NCBI GenBank assembly: GCA_934385225.1
Contig: CAKRPQ010000081.1
Coordinates: 1-9,227, forward strand
Source: an uncultured Eubacteriales bacterium
GTDB taxonomy: Bacteria; Bacillota; Clostridia; Oscillospirales; CAG-272
Reading direction: 5' to 3'
DNA length: 9,227 bases
In this document: positions 1 through 4,739 of the stretch, piece after piece
Numbering within the stretch: position 1 is the stretch's first letter
Layout of the letters: the number at the start of each line of letters is the position of its first letter
The notes under the pieces: generated by a model
The model's database searches: none
The model's input: only the letters and a program-made list of their open reading frames with translations
Told to the model about the DNA's origin: nothing
Made by a program: the position numbers and the translations under genes

Positions 1-2
1 AT

Positions 3-80
3 CAGTCAAGAGCTGCTCTTGAAAAATGCGGAGTTCCCGTTGCAGACACTCTCGGAGAGATATTCAAATATAACTATTGA
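3..80 (+). CDS. 3' end of an unidentified gene (5' end outside the window)
   Basis: Frame 3 is open from the window edge to a TGA at 78-80 and encodes 25 residues. The last part reads ALEKCGVPVADTLGEIF and is followed by a few polar residues. A tail of the type 'ALE..GVPVADTP.EI' is reminiscent of the C-terminus of CoA-ligase alpha subunits such as SucD, but 25 residues cannot establish that. The reading is supported as coding because a diverged second copy at 677-738 keeps the same frame, the same stop position and the KCGVPV.DTLGEI core. A 17-nt palindrome (6-22) lies inside this stretch. The gene runs convergently towards the minus-strand ASRT gene. The 91 bases between them (81-171) contain only a weak A/T hairpin (104-124) and no clear terminator. 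Confidence 0.5.
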   Translation, partial: QSRAALEKCGVPVADTLGEIFKYNY

Positions 81-83
81 GTC
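22..83 (+). repeat. Direct repeat, copy 1 (gene tail)
   Basis: Bases 22-83 align without gaps to 677-738, with 54 of 62 positions identical by eye. The offset is 655 bases. The repeat covers the last 17 or so codons of the gene, its TGA stop and GTC after it. Most differences fall in the last six codons. Confidence 0.85.
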
Positions 84-171
84 GGGAAGTGATTGAAGAT
101 ACGAAAAGAAAGTATTTTTCTTTTATAACTGCTCACGGTGTTCCTGTGGTGCGTCCGTGCGGCTCCTCCGA

Positions 172-540
172 TTACTCAACCGGATAAGCCATAGTAGTCA
201 TAAGTGCAAGCTCTGCCTGAGCCGTGTCAAGTCTCGAGTACTGGACGACTATCGGTGTGCTCGACTCTATGAGCATTGCGTAGGAAACACCGCGCGGAAT
301 TTCCTGACCGTCGGAATTTTTCAGCTTATCGAGGCGTATGTGATGAGTGCGCATCGACGCGCAGGACGACGAAAAGCTCGTGTCAGTTTCGCGATCCTCG
401 AAAAAGAGCGTCAGCTTTATCTCGGCGTTTTCGGGAGAAGTGTTCAGTACGCAGATTGCCTCGTGGCTCACCTGTCCGTGCGAGACGGGTTCAAGGAAGC
501 AGTCGGGTATAAGCCATGTGTTTTTTCCGTATGATTTCAT
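172..540 (-). CDS. ASRT-family protein (sensory rhodopsin transducer-like small-molecule-binding domain)
   Basis: This encodes 122 residues, the usual length for the Anabaena sensory rhodopsin transducer (ASRT) superfamily. Family hallmarks in order are TWLIPDCFLEP (8-18), SHEAICVLNTS (25-35), LFFEDRE (45-51), the RTHHIRLDKL stretch (64-73), EIPRGVSYAMLIESSTPIVVQYSRLDT (80-106) and LALMTTMAYP (111-120). The fold is a small beta-sandwich that forms a tetramer. In Anabaena the protein couples to a photoreceptor. Most bacterial members, including those of Firmicutes, have no rhodopsin partner and have been proposed to bind sugars or other small molecules. There is no signal peptide, so it is probably cytosolic. 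The start is fixed by a GGAGGA site about nine bases upstream (549-554). No rhodopsin gene is in the window, so the ligand and partner are unknown. It is convergent with the truncated gene at 1-80 and divergent from the membrane flavodoxin gene. Confidence 0.9.
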   Translation of the reverse strand: MKSYGKNTWLIPDCFLEPVSHGQVSHEAICVLNTSPENAEIKLTLFFEDRETDTSFSSSCASMRTHHIRLDKLKNSDGQEIPRGVSYAMLIESSTPIVVQYSRLDTAQAELALMTTMAYPVE

Positions 541-577
541 AATTCAGATCCTCCAAAAGATTTTATTAGACTCGTCC

Positions 578-609
578 GACAACCCGCCGCGACGTATACG
601 GCAGTTGTC
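578..609. promoter_or_regulatory. Dyad in the ASRT upstream region (possible operator or leader hairpin)
   Basis: GACAAC (578-583) and GCCG (586-589) pair with CGGC (599-602) and GTTGTC (604-609). There is a small CC/A internal bulge, and the centre holds an 8-bp palindrome, CGTATACG (593-600). It lies about 40-70 bases upstream of the ASRT start codon on the minus strand. It could be a repressor operator or a 5'-leader hairpin. I could not place a convincing -10/-35 pair for ASRT with certainty. Confidence 0.4.
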
Positions 610-663
610 AAACGGTTCGGCTTAGAATATTTTACACCGTACGGACAAAAAAAGAAATGGATT

Positions 664-735
664 TCACAAAAAATTAAAAAATGCGGAGTTCCCGTTGTCG
701 ATACTCTCGGAGAGATAATCGGATATAAAAATTGA
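664..735 (+). pseudogene. Orphan second copy of the gene tail
   Basis: The frame ending at TGA 733-735 encodes KKCGVPVVDTLGEIIGYKN, a paralogue of the gene tail at 3-80. The frame is open back to 535, but the residues before the repeat do not recall any family, and that DNA doubles as the ASRT upstream region. No start codon with a ribosome binding site is visible. The simplest reading is a 3' fragment left by a duplication or by insertion of the ASRT gene between two copies. Substitutions that preserve the protein core (GAC/GAT for Asp) show that it diverged while coding, or from a coding paralogue. Confidence 0.45.
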
Positions 736-738
736 GTC
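677..738 (+). repeat. Direct repeat, copy 2 (gene tail)
   Basis: This is the partner of the repeat at 22-83, colinear and ungapped. A 6-bp inverted repeat, GTCAAG (736-741) with CTTGAC (748-753), follows directly after the stop codon. Copy 1 has no such palindrome after its stop; its similar GTCAAGAGC palindrome lies before the shared segment instead. Confidence 0.85.
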
Positions 739-835
739 AAGAGCGCGCTTGACACAGAACTTTCGGCAAATCCGAACCGTGCGAAAGATACGAGGACAGT
801 TTGTCGCCGCTCAGAGAAAAGTATTCGTAACCCTT

Positions 836-864
836 TTGAAAGACCGAACATTGCGTGATATAAT
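836..864 (+). promoter_or_regulatory. Sigma-A type promoter with extended -10
   Basis: TTGAAA (836-841), a 17-base spacer and TATAAT (859-864), with TG one base upstream of the -10 box (856-857). It lies 28 bases upstream of the membrane flavodoxin start codon, so the leader would be about 20 bases long. Confidence 0.85.
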
Positions 865-891
865 ATAAAAAACGGTAGATGGTGACTTTTA

Positions 892-1821
892 ATGATAAAA
901 TCGAGATATAAACCGACGAGACGCGTATTGCTTTTCTGGACGCTTTTTATAGGAATAGGAGCAGTCGCGGGAGCCGTCGGAATGTTTGTCGATCCTAGCG
1001 GAAAAACGATGGGAATGGACGCTATGCTTCCGTTCTTTGAGAAGCTACCGCTCGCGGATATTCTTTTTCGTAATTTTCTTTTTTCGGGCATTGCGCTTCT
1101 TATCGTGAACGGTCTGACAAACCTTGCCGCCGCGGCGCTTATAATTTTGAATAAGCGCGCAGGACTTGTTCTCGGCGGTGTTTTCGGCGTTACGCTCATG
1201 CTCTGGATATGTATTCAGTTCTATATGTCCCCGTTTAATTTTATGTCAACCTCGTACTTTGTTTTCGGACTAGTTCAGGCGATTACGGGCTATATGGCGT
1301 GCGTTTTTTACGATCAGGAGAAGTTTGCGGAGGGCGAAACGGGCAGAAAATACCCGAATATCGGCAGAAATCCGAGAAAACTTGTCGTCTACTTTTCGCG
1401 AATGGGCTATACAAGGAAAATCGCCCTTGAAGAAGCGGAAAGAACGGGTGCTGACGTGTATGAAATAAAATCGACCGAGAGAACCGAGGGGACGCTCGGC
1501 TTCTGGTGGTGCGGCAGATACGGAATGCACAAATGGGAAATGCCGACAGAACCGATTTCCGCCGAGCTTGAAAAGTACGACGAGGTTACGATCTGCACAC
1601 CGATCTGGGTGTTTGCGCTCGCTTCTCCTACAAGAGCGTTCTGCCGTGCCGCAAACGGACGAATAAAAAGTGCAGAATACATACTTGTCCATCACGAGAA
1701 ATCATTTTATAAAAATGCTTCCGACGAGATGGACGAACTTCTCGGTCTGCGGAATACTCCCGTAAAGAGCCTGTGCTGCCGCCGCGGAAAGATAATTAAA
1801 GAAATAAAAAGGTCGGATTAA
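892..1821 (+). CDS. Four-helix membrane protein fused to a flavodoxin-like domain
   Basis: This encodes 309 residues. Residues 1-140 are hydrophobic, with four predicted membrane helices at about 11-31, 60-87, 90-112 and 119-140. Residues 163-255 form a flavodoxin-like domain. It starts with beta-strand KLVVYFSR and a phosphate-binding loop SRMGYTRKIA (169-178), where flavodoxins usually have S/T-x-T-G-N-T. It continues with a second segment YDEVTICTPIWVFALASPTRAF (229-250) that corresponds to the isoalloxazine-binding 'TPIWW...P...F' strand-turn. The P-loop threonine is methionine and the asparagine is tyrosine, so FMN affinity is uncertain. The probable role is electron transfer or quinone/flavin reduction at the inner face of the membrane. 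The start at 892 has a GGTGA site six bases upstream and follows a strong promoter. The stop codon lies in the loop of the terminator. It is monocistronic and convergent with the broken DeoR gene. Confidence 0.85.
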   Translation: MIKSRYKPTRRVLLFWTLFIGIGAVAGAVGMFVDPSGKTMGMDAMLPFFEKLPLADILFRNFLFSGIALLIVNGLTNLAAAALIILNKRAGLVLGGVFGVTLMLWICIQFYMSPFNFMSTSYFVFGLVQAITGYMACVFYDQEKFAEGETGRKYPNIGRNPRKLVVYFSRMGYTRKIALEEAERTGADVYEIKSTERTEGTLGFWWCGRYGMHKWEMPTEPISAELEKYDEVTICTPIWVFALASPTRAFCRAANGRIKSAEYILVHHEKSFYKNASDEMDELLGLRNTPVKSLCCRRGKIIKEIKRSD

Positions 1822-1832
1822 CCGACCTTTTT
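1806..1832. terminator. Bidirectional rho-independent terminator
   Basis: An 11-bp stem, AAAAAGGTCGG (1806-1816) with CCGACCTTTTT (1822-1832), has a five-base loop that contains the TAA of the flavodoxin gene. A-tract and T-tract flanks make it functional in both directions. It serves the convergent genes 892-1821 and 1831-2325. Confidence 0.9.
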
Positions 1833-2325
1833 ATTTTATGTTTGCTTCAAATTCCGAGAGGGCAGGCGGCAGTTCCTTTTCGCAGATGATACCCGAAATG
1901 TCCTTTGCCGAGCAGAGGTTGTGAAAATATTTCTTTCCGATTTTGTTTGAAGCGCACATAAGATACGATTTTTCCGAATGTTCGATCAAACGCCGGCGCA
2001 CAAGGTTTTCAGTTTCCGAAATGTCTGTAAGATAACCGTCGTCCGATAGCCCTCGGCAGGAGAAAAAGGCTATATTTGCGTTGTAGGATAAAATCGTTCT
2101 GTACGCCTCCTCGCCGACAAGCGAGCGGCACGACGGGAGGAGATCACCGCCTGTGCTTATCGCCTTTTTCGCCATTTCGACTTTTGCGTCGCTTTCTTCA
2201 AGTTCGCGCAGAACGAACGGGATTTTCATCGTCGAAACGCTGTTTTCTTCAATCACGGCACCGCCGTGAACTCTTTTCACGAGCTGTTGCTTTTCAAGAC
2301 TTGCAAGATCGCGCCTGCCTCCTGC
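1831..2325 (-). pseudogene. DeoR-family transcriptional regulator, broken (no HTH, internal deletion)
   Basis: Recognisable DeoR sequence begins at RRDLASLEKQQLVKRVHGGAV, the recognition-helix end and the family signature. It ends with the conserved SLVGEEA...FFSCRGLS..GYLTD.SE.E...RR.LIE.SEKSYLMCASNKIGKK stretch. About 161 residues of an expected 250 or so are present. Two parts are missing. The first is about 35 N-terminal residues carrying most of the winged helix-turn-helix, replaced by unrelated sequence from 2326 upwards. The second is about 50 residues between EMAKKAIS and STGGDLLPSCRSLVG, where intact relatives carry the sugar-phosphate-binding 'DSSST' and 'TNG/TNS' segments. The frame stays open up to an ATG at 2442, but that N-terminus comes from the mobile-element side and has no plausible HTH. 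The product can hardly bind DNA or ligand normally. It ends at the shared bidirectional terminator. Confidence 0.85.
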
Positions 2326-2422
2326 TGAACTTGCAGAATAGCAAGCACAGCAGGTGTAGCTACACTCTGCGATTTTTGCAAAATCCAGTTTACTTGCTAA
2401 CCCCATAAATGGAGTTAGCAAG
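2321..2422. repeat. Cluster of four palindromes at the DeoR breakpoint
   Basis: Four dyads lie nearly end to end. (1) 2321-2354 is nested: CCTGCTG/CAGCAGG outside, CTTGC/GCAAG inside, loop AGAATA. (2) 2354-2365 is the perfect 12-mer GTGTAGCTACAC. (3) 2371-2385 is GATTTT-TGC-AAAATC. (4) 2393-2422 is CTTGCTAAC/GTTAGCAAG, then one mismatch and CCAT/ATGG around AA. Neither strand has a T-tract after a stem, so these are not ordinary terminators. Their position exactly where DeoR homology stops suggests a mobile-element end, an attachment site or a recombination scar. Confidence 0.6.
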
Positions 2423-2546
2423 CAATGCACGGCGGTACCCACTCGTGCAAAAACTTGTTGGGCAACATCCCAAACCCTTTAAAAATTTCAAAGAAATTGG
2501 CTGCGCACCGTTGACGCTGTTCCTCGTAAAAATCGTAATAAGGCAA
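2326..2546 (-). other. Mobile-element debris without a convincing gene
   Basis: Three overlapping frames on the minus strand are open for part of this stretch. None has a start codon with a ribosome binding site or a recognisable domain. One of them is in frame with the MobC-like gene after its TGA and reads NFFEIFKGFGMLPNKF, then stops at 2415-2417. It may be non-coding border sequence or decayed coding sequence. The palindrome cluster occupies its lower end. Confidence 0.4.
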
Positions 2547-2557
2547 TCACGATTTTT
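2528..2557. terminator. A/T-rich hairpin over the MobC stop (possible weak terminator)
   Basis: AAAAATCGT (2528-2536) pairs perfectly with ACGATTTTT (2549-2557) around a 12-base loop. It overlaps the stop codon of the last gene of the minus-strand operon. The stem has only two G-C pairs and its T-run is inside the stem, so termination would be weak. A role as an accessory site of a mobilization region is also possible. Confidence 0.35.
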
Positions 2558-2750
2558 GCGATCTTTTCTGTTTAGAGATTTTCTTGCCATCGGCAGTTGG
2601 GAAGGTTCCCTCCATAGCCATGGTGCGAAGGTAGGCACTAAGATTATCCGTGTCGGACTCCATCATTCGCTGCTTGATGGCAGCAAGCTCTTTTTCGTCT
2701 ACAAAGAATTTGACCTGTATCGGTCGCTTACGATTTCTGTTATCCGGCAT
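2547..2750 (-). CDS. MobC-like mobilization accessory protein, short or truncated
   Basis: This encodes 67 residues. KRPIQVKFFVDEKELAAIKQRM (9-30) followed by NLSAYLRTMAMEG (36-48) matches the ribbon-helix-helix-like N-terminal part of MobC relaxosome proteins found beside relaxases on Clostridia mobilizable elements. MobC proteins are usually over 100 residues. After residue 48 this one turns into a lysine/serine-rich tail, KKISKQKRSQKS, so it is either a compact variant or truncated. The start is supported by GAGG seven bases upstream. It sits 22 bases after the HAD gene in the same operon. No relaxase follows, so it is probably an orphan. Its normal role would be to help the relaxase bind oriT. 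Confidence 0.6.
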   Translation of the reverse strand: MPDNRNRKRPIQVKFFVDEKELAAIKQRMMESDTDNLSAYLRTMAMEGTFPTADGKKISKQKRSQKS

Positions 2751-2772
2751 AAAATTTCCTCACTTGCTTGTT

Positions 2773-3384
2773 CTATAAAATACAAAGCAGCTCAGATAGC
2801 TTCTTGATCTGATAATCCACAATCCCTTCACCGAACTCTGCACCTTGATATTTTGCAAGCCCGTTCTTAATCCAAACAGTTTTCATACCCAGTGCTTTGG
2901 CAGGGATCATATCATTGTCCAGCCGATCACCGACCATCACGCTTTTCTCGGCACAGCACCCCGCGATTTCAAATGCTCTTTCAAAAATTTTCTTGTTCGG
3001 TTTGGCATATCCGATTTCTGCGGATGCAGCAATCACGCCAAAGAACTTCCGTAAGCCCCAAAGCTCTAGGCGTTCGGCTGTTCCAGAACTCTGATTTGCG
3101 ATAATCCCAAGTTGATACCCTTTACCACAGAGAGCAGCCAGTGTGTTGTGTGCATCTGAGTAGGGAACTTCATCTTCCGGGTGCCACGGCGTTTTCGTTA
3201 ATCTAAAATGCTTGATCGCGACAGAATTGCCATCAAGACCTTGCTTTGCAAAAGCAATACGGGCATTGTCAAATTCCTGAAAGGTGATACTGGTGCCGGA
3301 AATCATATCTCGTACCCGATGATCGTAGGCGGCTGCTTCATCAACGAGTGTCGAGCCGACGTCAAAGAAAATCCACTGGGCCAT
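2773..3384 (-). CDS. HAD-superfamily hydrolase
   Basis: This encodes 203 residues, a typical length for a subfamily I HAD phosphatase-like protein. Motif I is FFDVGSTLVDE, with nucleophile Asp8. Motif II is IIANQSS (94-100). Motif III Lys128 lies in YAKPNKKIF. Motif IV is VGDRLDNDM (151-159). The second Asp of motif I, the usual general acid of phosphatases, is Gly10, so activity may be altered, or it may be a regulatory or dehalogenase-like variant. A cap region lies between motif I and II (about 15-85). The start has AAGGGG seven bases upstream and overlaps the end of the nucleotidyltransferase gene by 23 bases, which suggests translational coupling. The substrate is unknown. The pairing with an AadA-like enzyme suggests cargo of the mobile element. 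Confidence 0.88.
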   Translation of the reverse strand: MAQWIFFDVGSTLVDEAAAYDHRVRDMISGTSITFQEFDNARIAFAKQGLDGNSVAIKHFRLTKTPWHPEDEVPYSDAHNTLAALCGKGYQLGIIANQSSGTAERLELWGLRKFFGVIAASAEIGYAKPNKKIFERAFEIAGCCAEKSVMVGDRLDNDMIPAKALGMKTVWIKNGLAKYQGAEFGEGIVDYQIKKLSELLCIL

Positions 3385-4159
3385 GTGAAATCCCCTTTGC
3401 TTGTACTAGTTCATGTTCCAGCACATCTGCAAAGCGCTGTATCGGCACTGCAAGTGTTTCTGCATAGTCAAAGGTCAGTTTATCCTTCTTATATTTCAGC
3501 GGATTTCTGCGAACCTTTAACGCATATTGCATTGCGTCTGCATCGGGGCAAAGATTATTTTCCAATGCCCATTCTGCGGCGGCGGTCTTTGCGATGATTC
3601 TGCCGGTGCGAAGGGTATAAATGCACCGTGCAATATCCAGCAGCCAACCAAATGTGTAGAAGCTCCGTCCGGTGCTCTGTGCATATTGTCTGATTGTTTC
3701 ATAGTGGTGTTTCACATCAGCATACAGCTCTTTGAAAGCGGGATAATTCAAGTTGTTTCTAATATCCGCCCCATACAAAAGAACGCTGCTCTCGACCAGC
3801 TCTGCCATGCAAAAGCTGTCAAACACATAACGGTCGGTAACTCTTTCTCCGCTGGTTCCCCAATATACGACCCGGTCAGACGCACCTGAGAGGAACGCAT
3901 CTAACGTGAGCATACCGCCTTCAAAGGAACGGTAATAGAGGTTGCCCGGCTCATCTGCAAGCATCGCTTGCCGAAGTCCCACAAGCGATTGTGCCTGTCC
4001 CTCACTCATTTGGCTATCCGTCAGAACGAGAATATCAATATCACTCCATCCCAATTTGAAATCATCTAGGACGGATGAGCCATACAAATAAATCGACGGC
4101 TTAACATCTGAAAGAATACTGCTGATTTCGCGAACCATCTTATCTATTGCACGTTGCAC
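3362..4159 (-). CDS. AadA-like nucleotidyltransferase (possible aminoglycoside adenylyltransferase)
   Basis: This encodes 265 residues from the preferred GTG start. The polymerase-beta-type nucleotidyltransferase signature YLYGSSVLDDFKLGWSDIDIL gives Gly27-Ser28-Ser29 and the metal-binding Asp40 and Asp42. A third acidic candidate is Asp87 in MLTLDAFL. The C-terminal helical region, roughly 168-203 (FYTFGWLLDIARCIYTLRTG then AAAEWALENNL), matches the helical domain of AadA/ANT(3'')-type enzymes ('R..YS..TG.I..K..AA.WA'). Family length is about 260. An ATG in frame at 4280-4282 lies just downstream of the -10 box and before the likely transcription start, so it cannot be the start. The GTG at 4157-4159 has GGAGG nine bases upstream. 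Length and C-terminal domain suggest AMP transfer to an antibiotic or other small molecule, but the substrate is unproven. It is first in the operon and overlaps the HAD gene. Confidence 0.82.
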   Translation of the reverse strand: MQRAIDKMVREISSILSDVKPSIYLYGSSVLDDFKLGWSDIDILVLTDSQMSEGQAQSLVGLRQAMLADEPGNLYYRSFEGGMLTLDAFLSGASDRVVYWGTSGERVTDRYVFDSFCMAELVESSVLLYGADIRNNLNYPAFKELYADVKHHYETIRQYAQSTGRSFYTFGWLLDIARCIYTLRTGRIIAKTAAAEWALENNLCPDADAMQYALKVRRNPLKYKKDKLTFDYAETLAVPIQRFADVLEHELVQAKGISHGPVDFL

Positions 4160-4175
4160 AACATTTCGCCTCCAT

Positions 4176-4238
4176 TCATTCCAGTCTGTCCGAAGGAATA
4201 ACTTGTTGACCGCTGTCCATATTGGACACAAAAGACAA
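4176..4238 (-). CDS. Possible 20-residue leader peptide upstream of the nucleotidyltransferase
   Basis: A TTG codon (4236-4238) has GGAGG about nine bases upstream and opens a 20-codon frame. The frame ends at TGA 4176-4178, which is 16 bases before the GTG of the nucleotidyltransferase and just ahead of its ribosome binding site. This layout recalls translational attenuation leaders of resistance genes. The TTG start and the lack of a visible alternative stem make it tentative. It could also be chance within a 120-base leader. Confidence 0.25.
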   Translation of the reverse strand: MSFVSNMDSGQQVIPSDRLE

Positions 4239-4284
4239 TAAATTCTCCCTCCGGCAAACCTCTCGCTCGCCTGTGCGTACACAC

Positions 4285-4314
4285 ATTATATCACAAAGAT
4301 AGCTGCGTTTTCAA
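4285..4314 (-). promoter_or_regulatory. Promoter of the nucleotidyltransferase-HAD-MobC operon
   Basis: On the minus strand TTGAAA (4309-4314), an 18-base spacer and TATAAT (4285-4290) form a near-consensus promoter, with TG one base upstream of the -10 box. Transcription would start near 4278 and give a 5' leader of about 120 bases before the GTG at 4159. Confidence 0.85.
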
Positions 4315-4607
4315 TAGGACTCGCAGAAGTTATCATCCTAATAATGTAACTTTTCTGTGAGCATAAGCCGATTTGATGGTTTTTACGTTGCCGGACATAC
4401 TCCACATTGAAATACCCACCTATCGGTTTTACCGTTTTGTGGTGTAATTAACGCAATCGCAAATATTCATGCTCATCAGGGAACGATATTCATCATAGCG
4501 TGATTTGCTATTTCGTGGGGATTTTTCAACGAGGATGACAACTACTTCACCCATTTCACTATCATTGCCTTACAGAGCAGAAAACAAGCGTTTTTCGACC
4601 CTTAAAC

Positions 4608-4624
4608 GCACAAAAACAGGCGGC
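4608..4624 (+). repeat. 17-base repeat, copy 1 (left arm of hairpin 4613-4654)
   Basis: GCACAAAAACAGGCGGC recurs at 5699-5716 in the same orientation with one extra A. The two copies flank the AraC regulator gene. Confidence 0.7.
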
Positions 4625-4654
4625 ATCCAACCAATGTTGAATGTCGCCTGTTTT
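4613..4654. terminator. Long 42-nt hairpin downstream of the AraC gene (likely terminator)
   Basis: AAAACAGGCGGCAT (4613-4626) pairs with ATGTCGCCTGTTTT (4641-4654) with one G-U pair. After a C/A mismatch an inner CAAC/GTTG pair caps it with loop CAAT. T-rich flanks on both strands allow termination either way. For the minus-strand AraC transcript it lies about 85 bases after the stop codon. It could also be a mobile or repetitive element, since half of it recurs at 5699. Confidence 0.6.
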
Positions 4655-4715
4655 GTCCAATCCTGTCTGACAGATGCCAATTTCGTAATTTTCTCAAATT
4701 ACTGTCTTATCGGCA

Positions 4716-4739
4716 CGCGCCACAGGCGCGGACTTTTTT
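4716..4739 (+). terminator. GC hairpin followed by T6 (plus-strand terminator shape)
   Basis: CGCGCC (4716-4721), loop ACA and GGCGCG (4725-4730) are followed by GAC and TTTTTT (4734-4739). The T-tract is on the plus strand, yet no plus-strand gene ends here. It may shield the AraC gene from antisense read-through or be a leftover of a lost gene. It directly abuts the AraC stop codon. Confidence 0.5.

Larger units (their letters stand above)
4315..4737. other. 423-base gap with hairpins and no convincing gene
   Basis: No recognisable protein is encoded on either strand. On the minus strand one frame (4429-4554) encodes 41 residues starting MGEVVVILVEKSPRNS, and another short frame follows it. 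Neither has a ribosome binding site, so they may be decayed mobile-element genes. The half next to the AraC gene carries three hairpins, at 4613-4654, 4685-4702 (GTAATTT-TCTC-AAATTAC) and 4716-4730. The missing 5' end of the broken DeoR gene is not here. Confidence 0.5.

Noticed and set aside
111..165. GTG-initiated frame on the minus strand after the ASRT gene, preceded by a GGAGGAG sequence
   Set aside because: The ribosome binding site is over 25 bases from the GTG, and the short peptide has no recognisable feature.
157..534. Plus-strand frame opposite the ASRT gene
   Set aside because: The minus strand encodes a clear full-length ASRT protein with a good ribosome binding site.
879..891. 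ATGGTGACTTTTA, also present at 5787-5799
   Set aside because: A 13-base match is expected about once by chance in a window of this size.
537..1199. 220-codon minus-strand frame over the ASRT upstream region and flavodoxin gene start
   Set aside because: It overlaps a strong plus-strand promoter and gene, and the translation has no recognisable domain.
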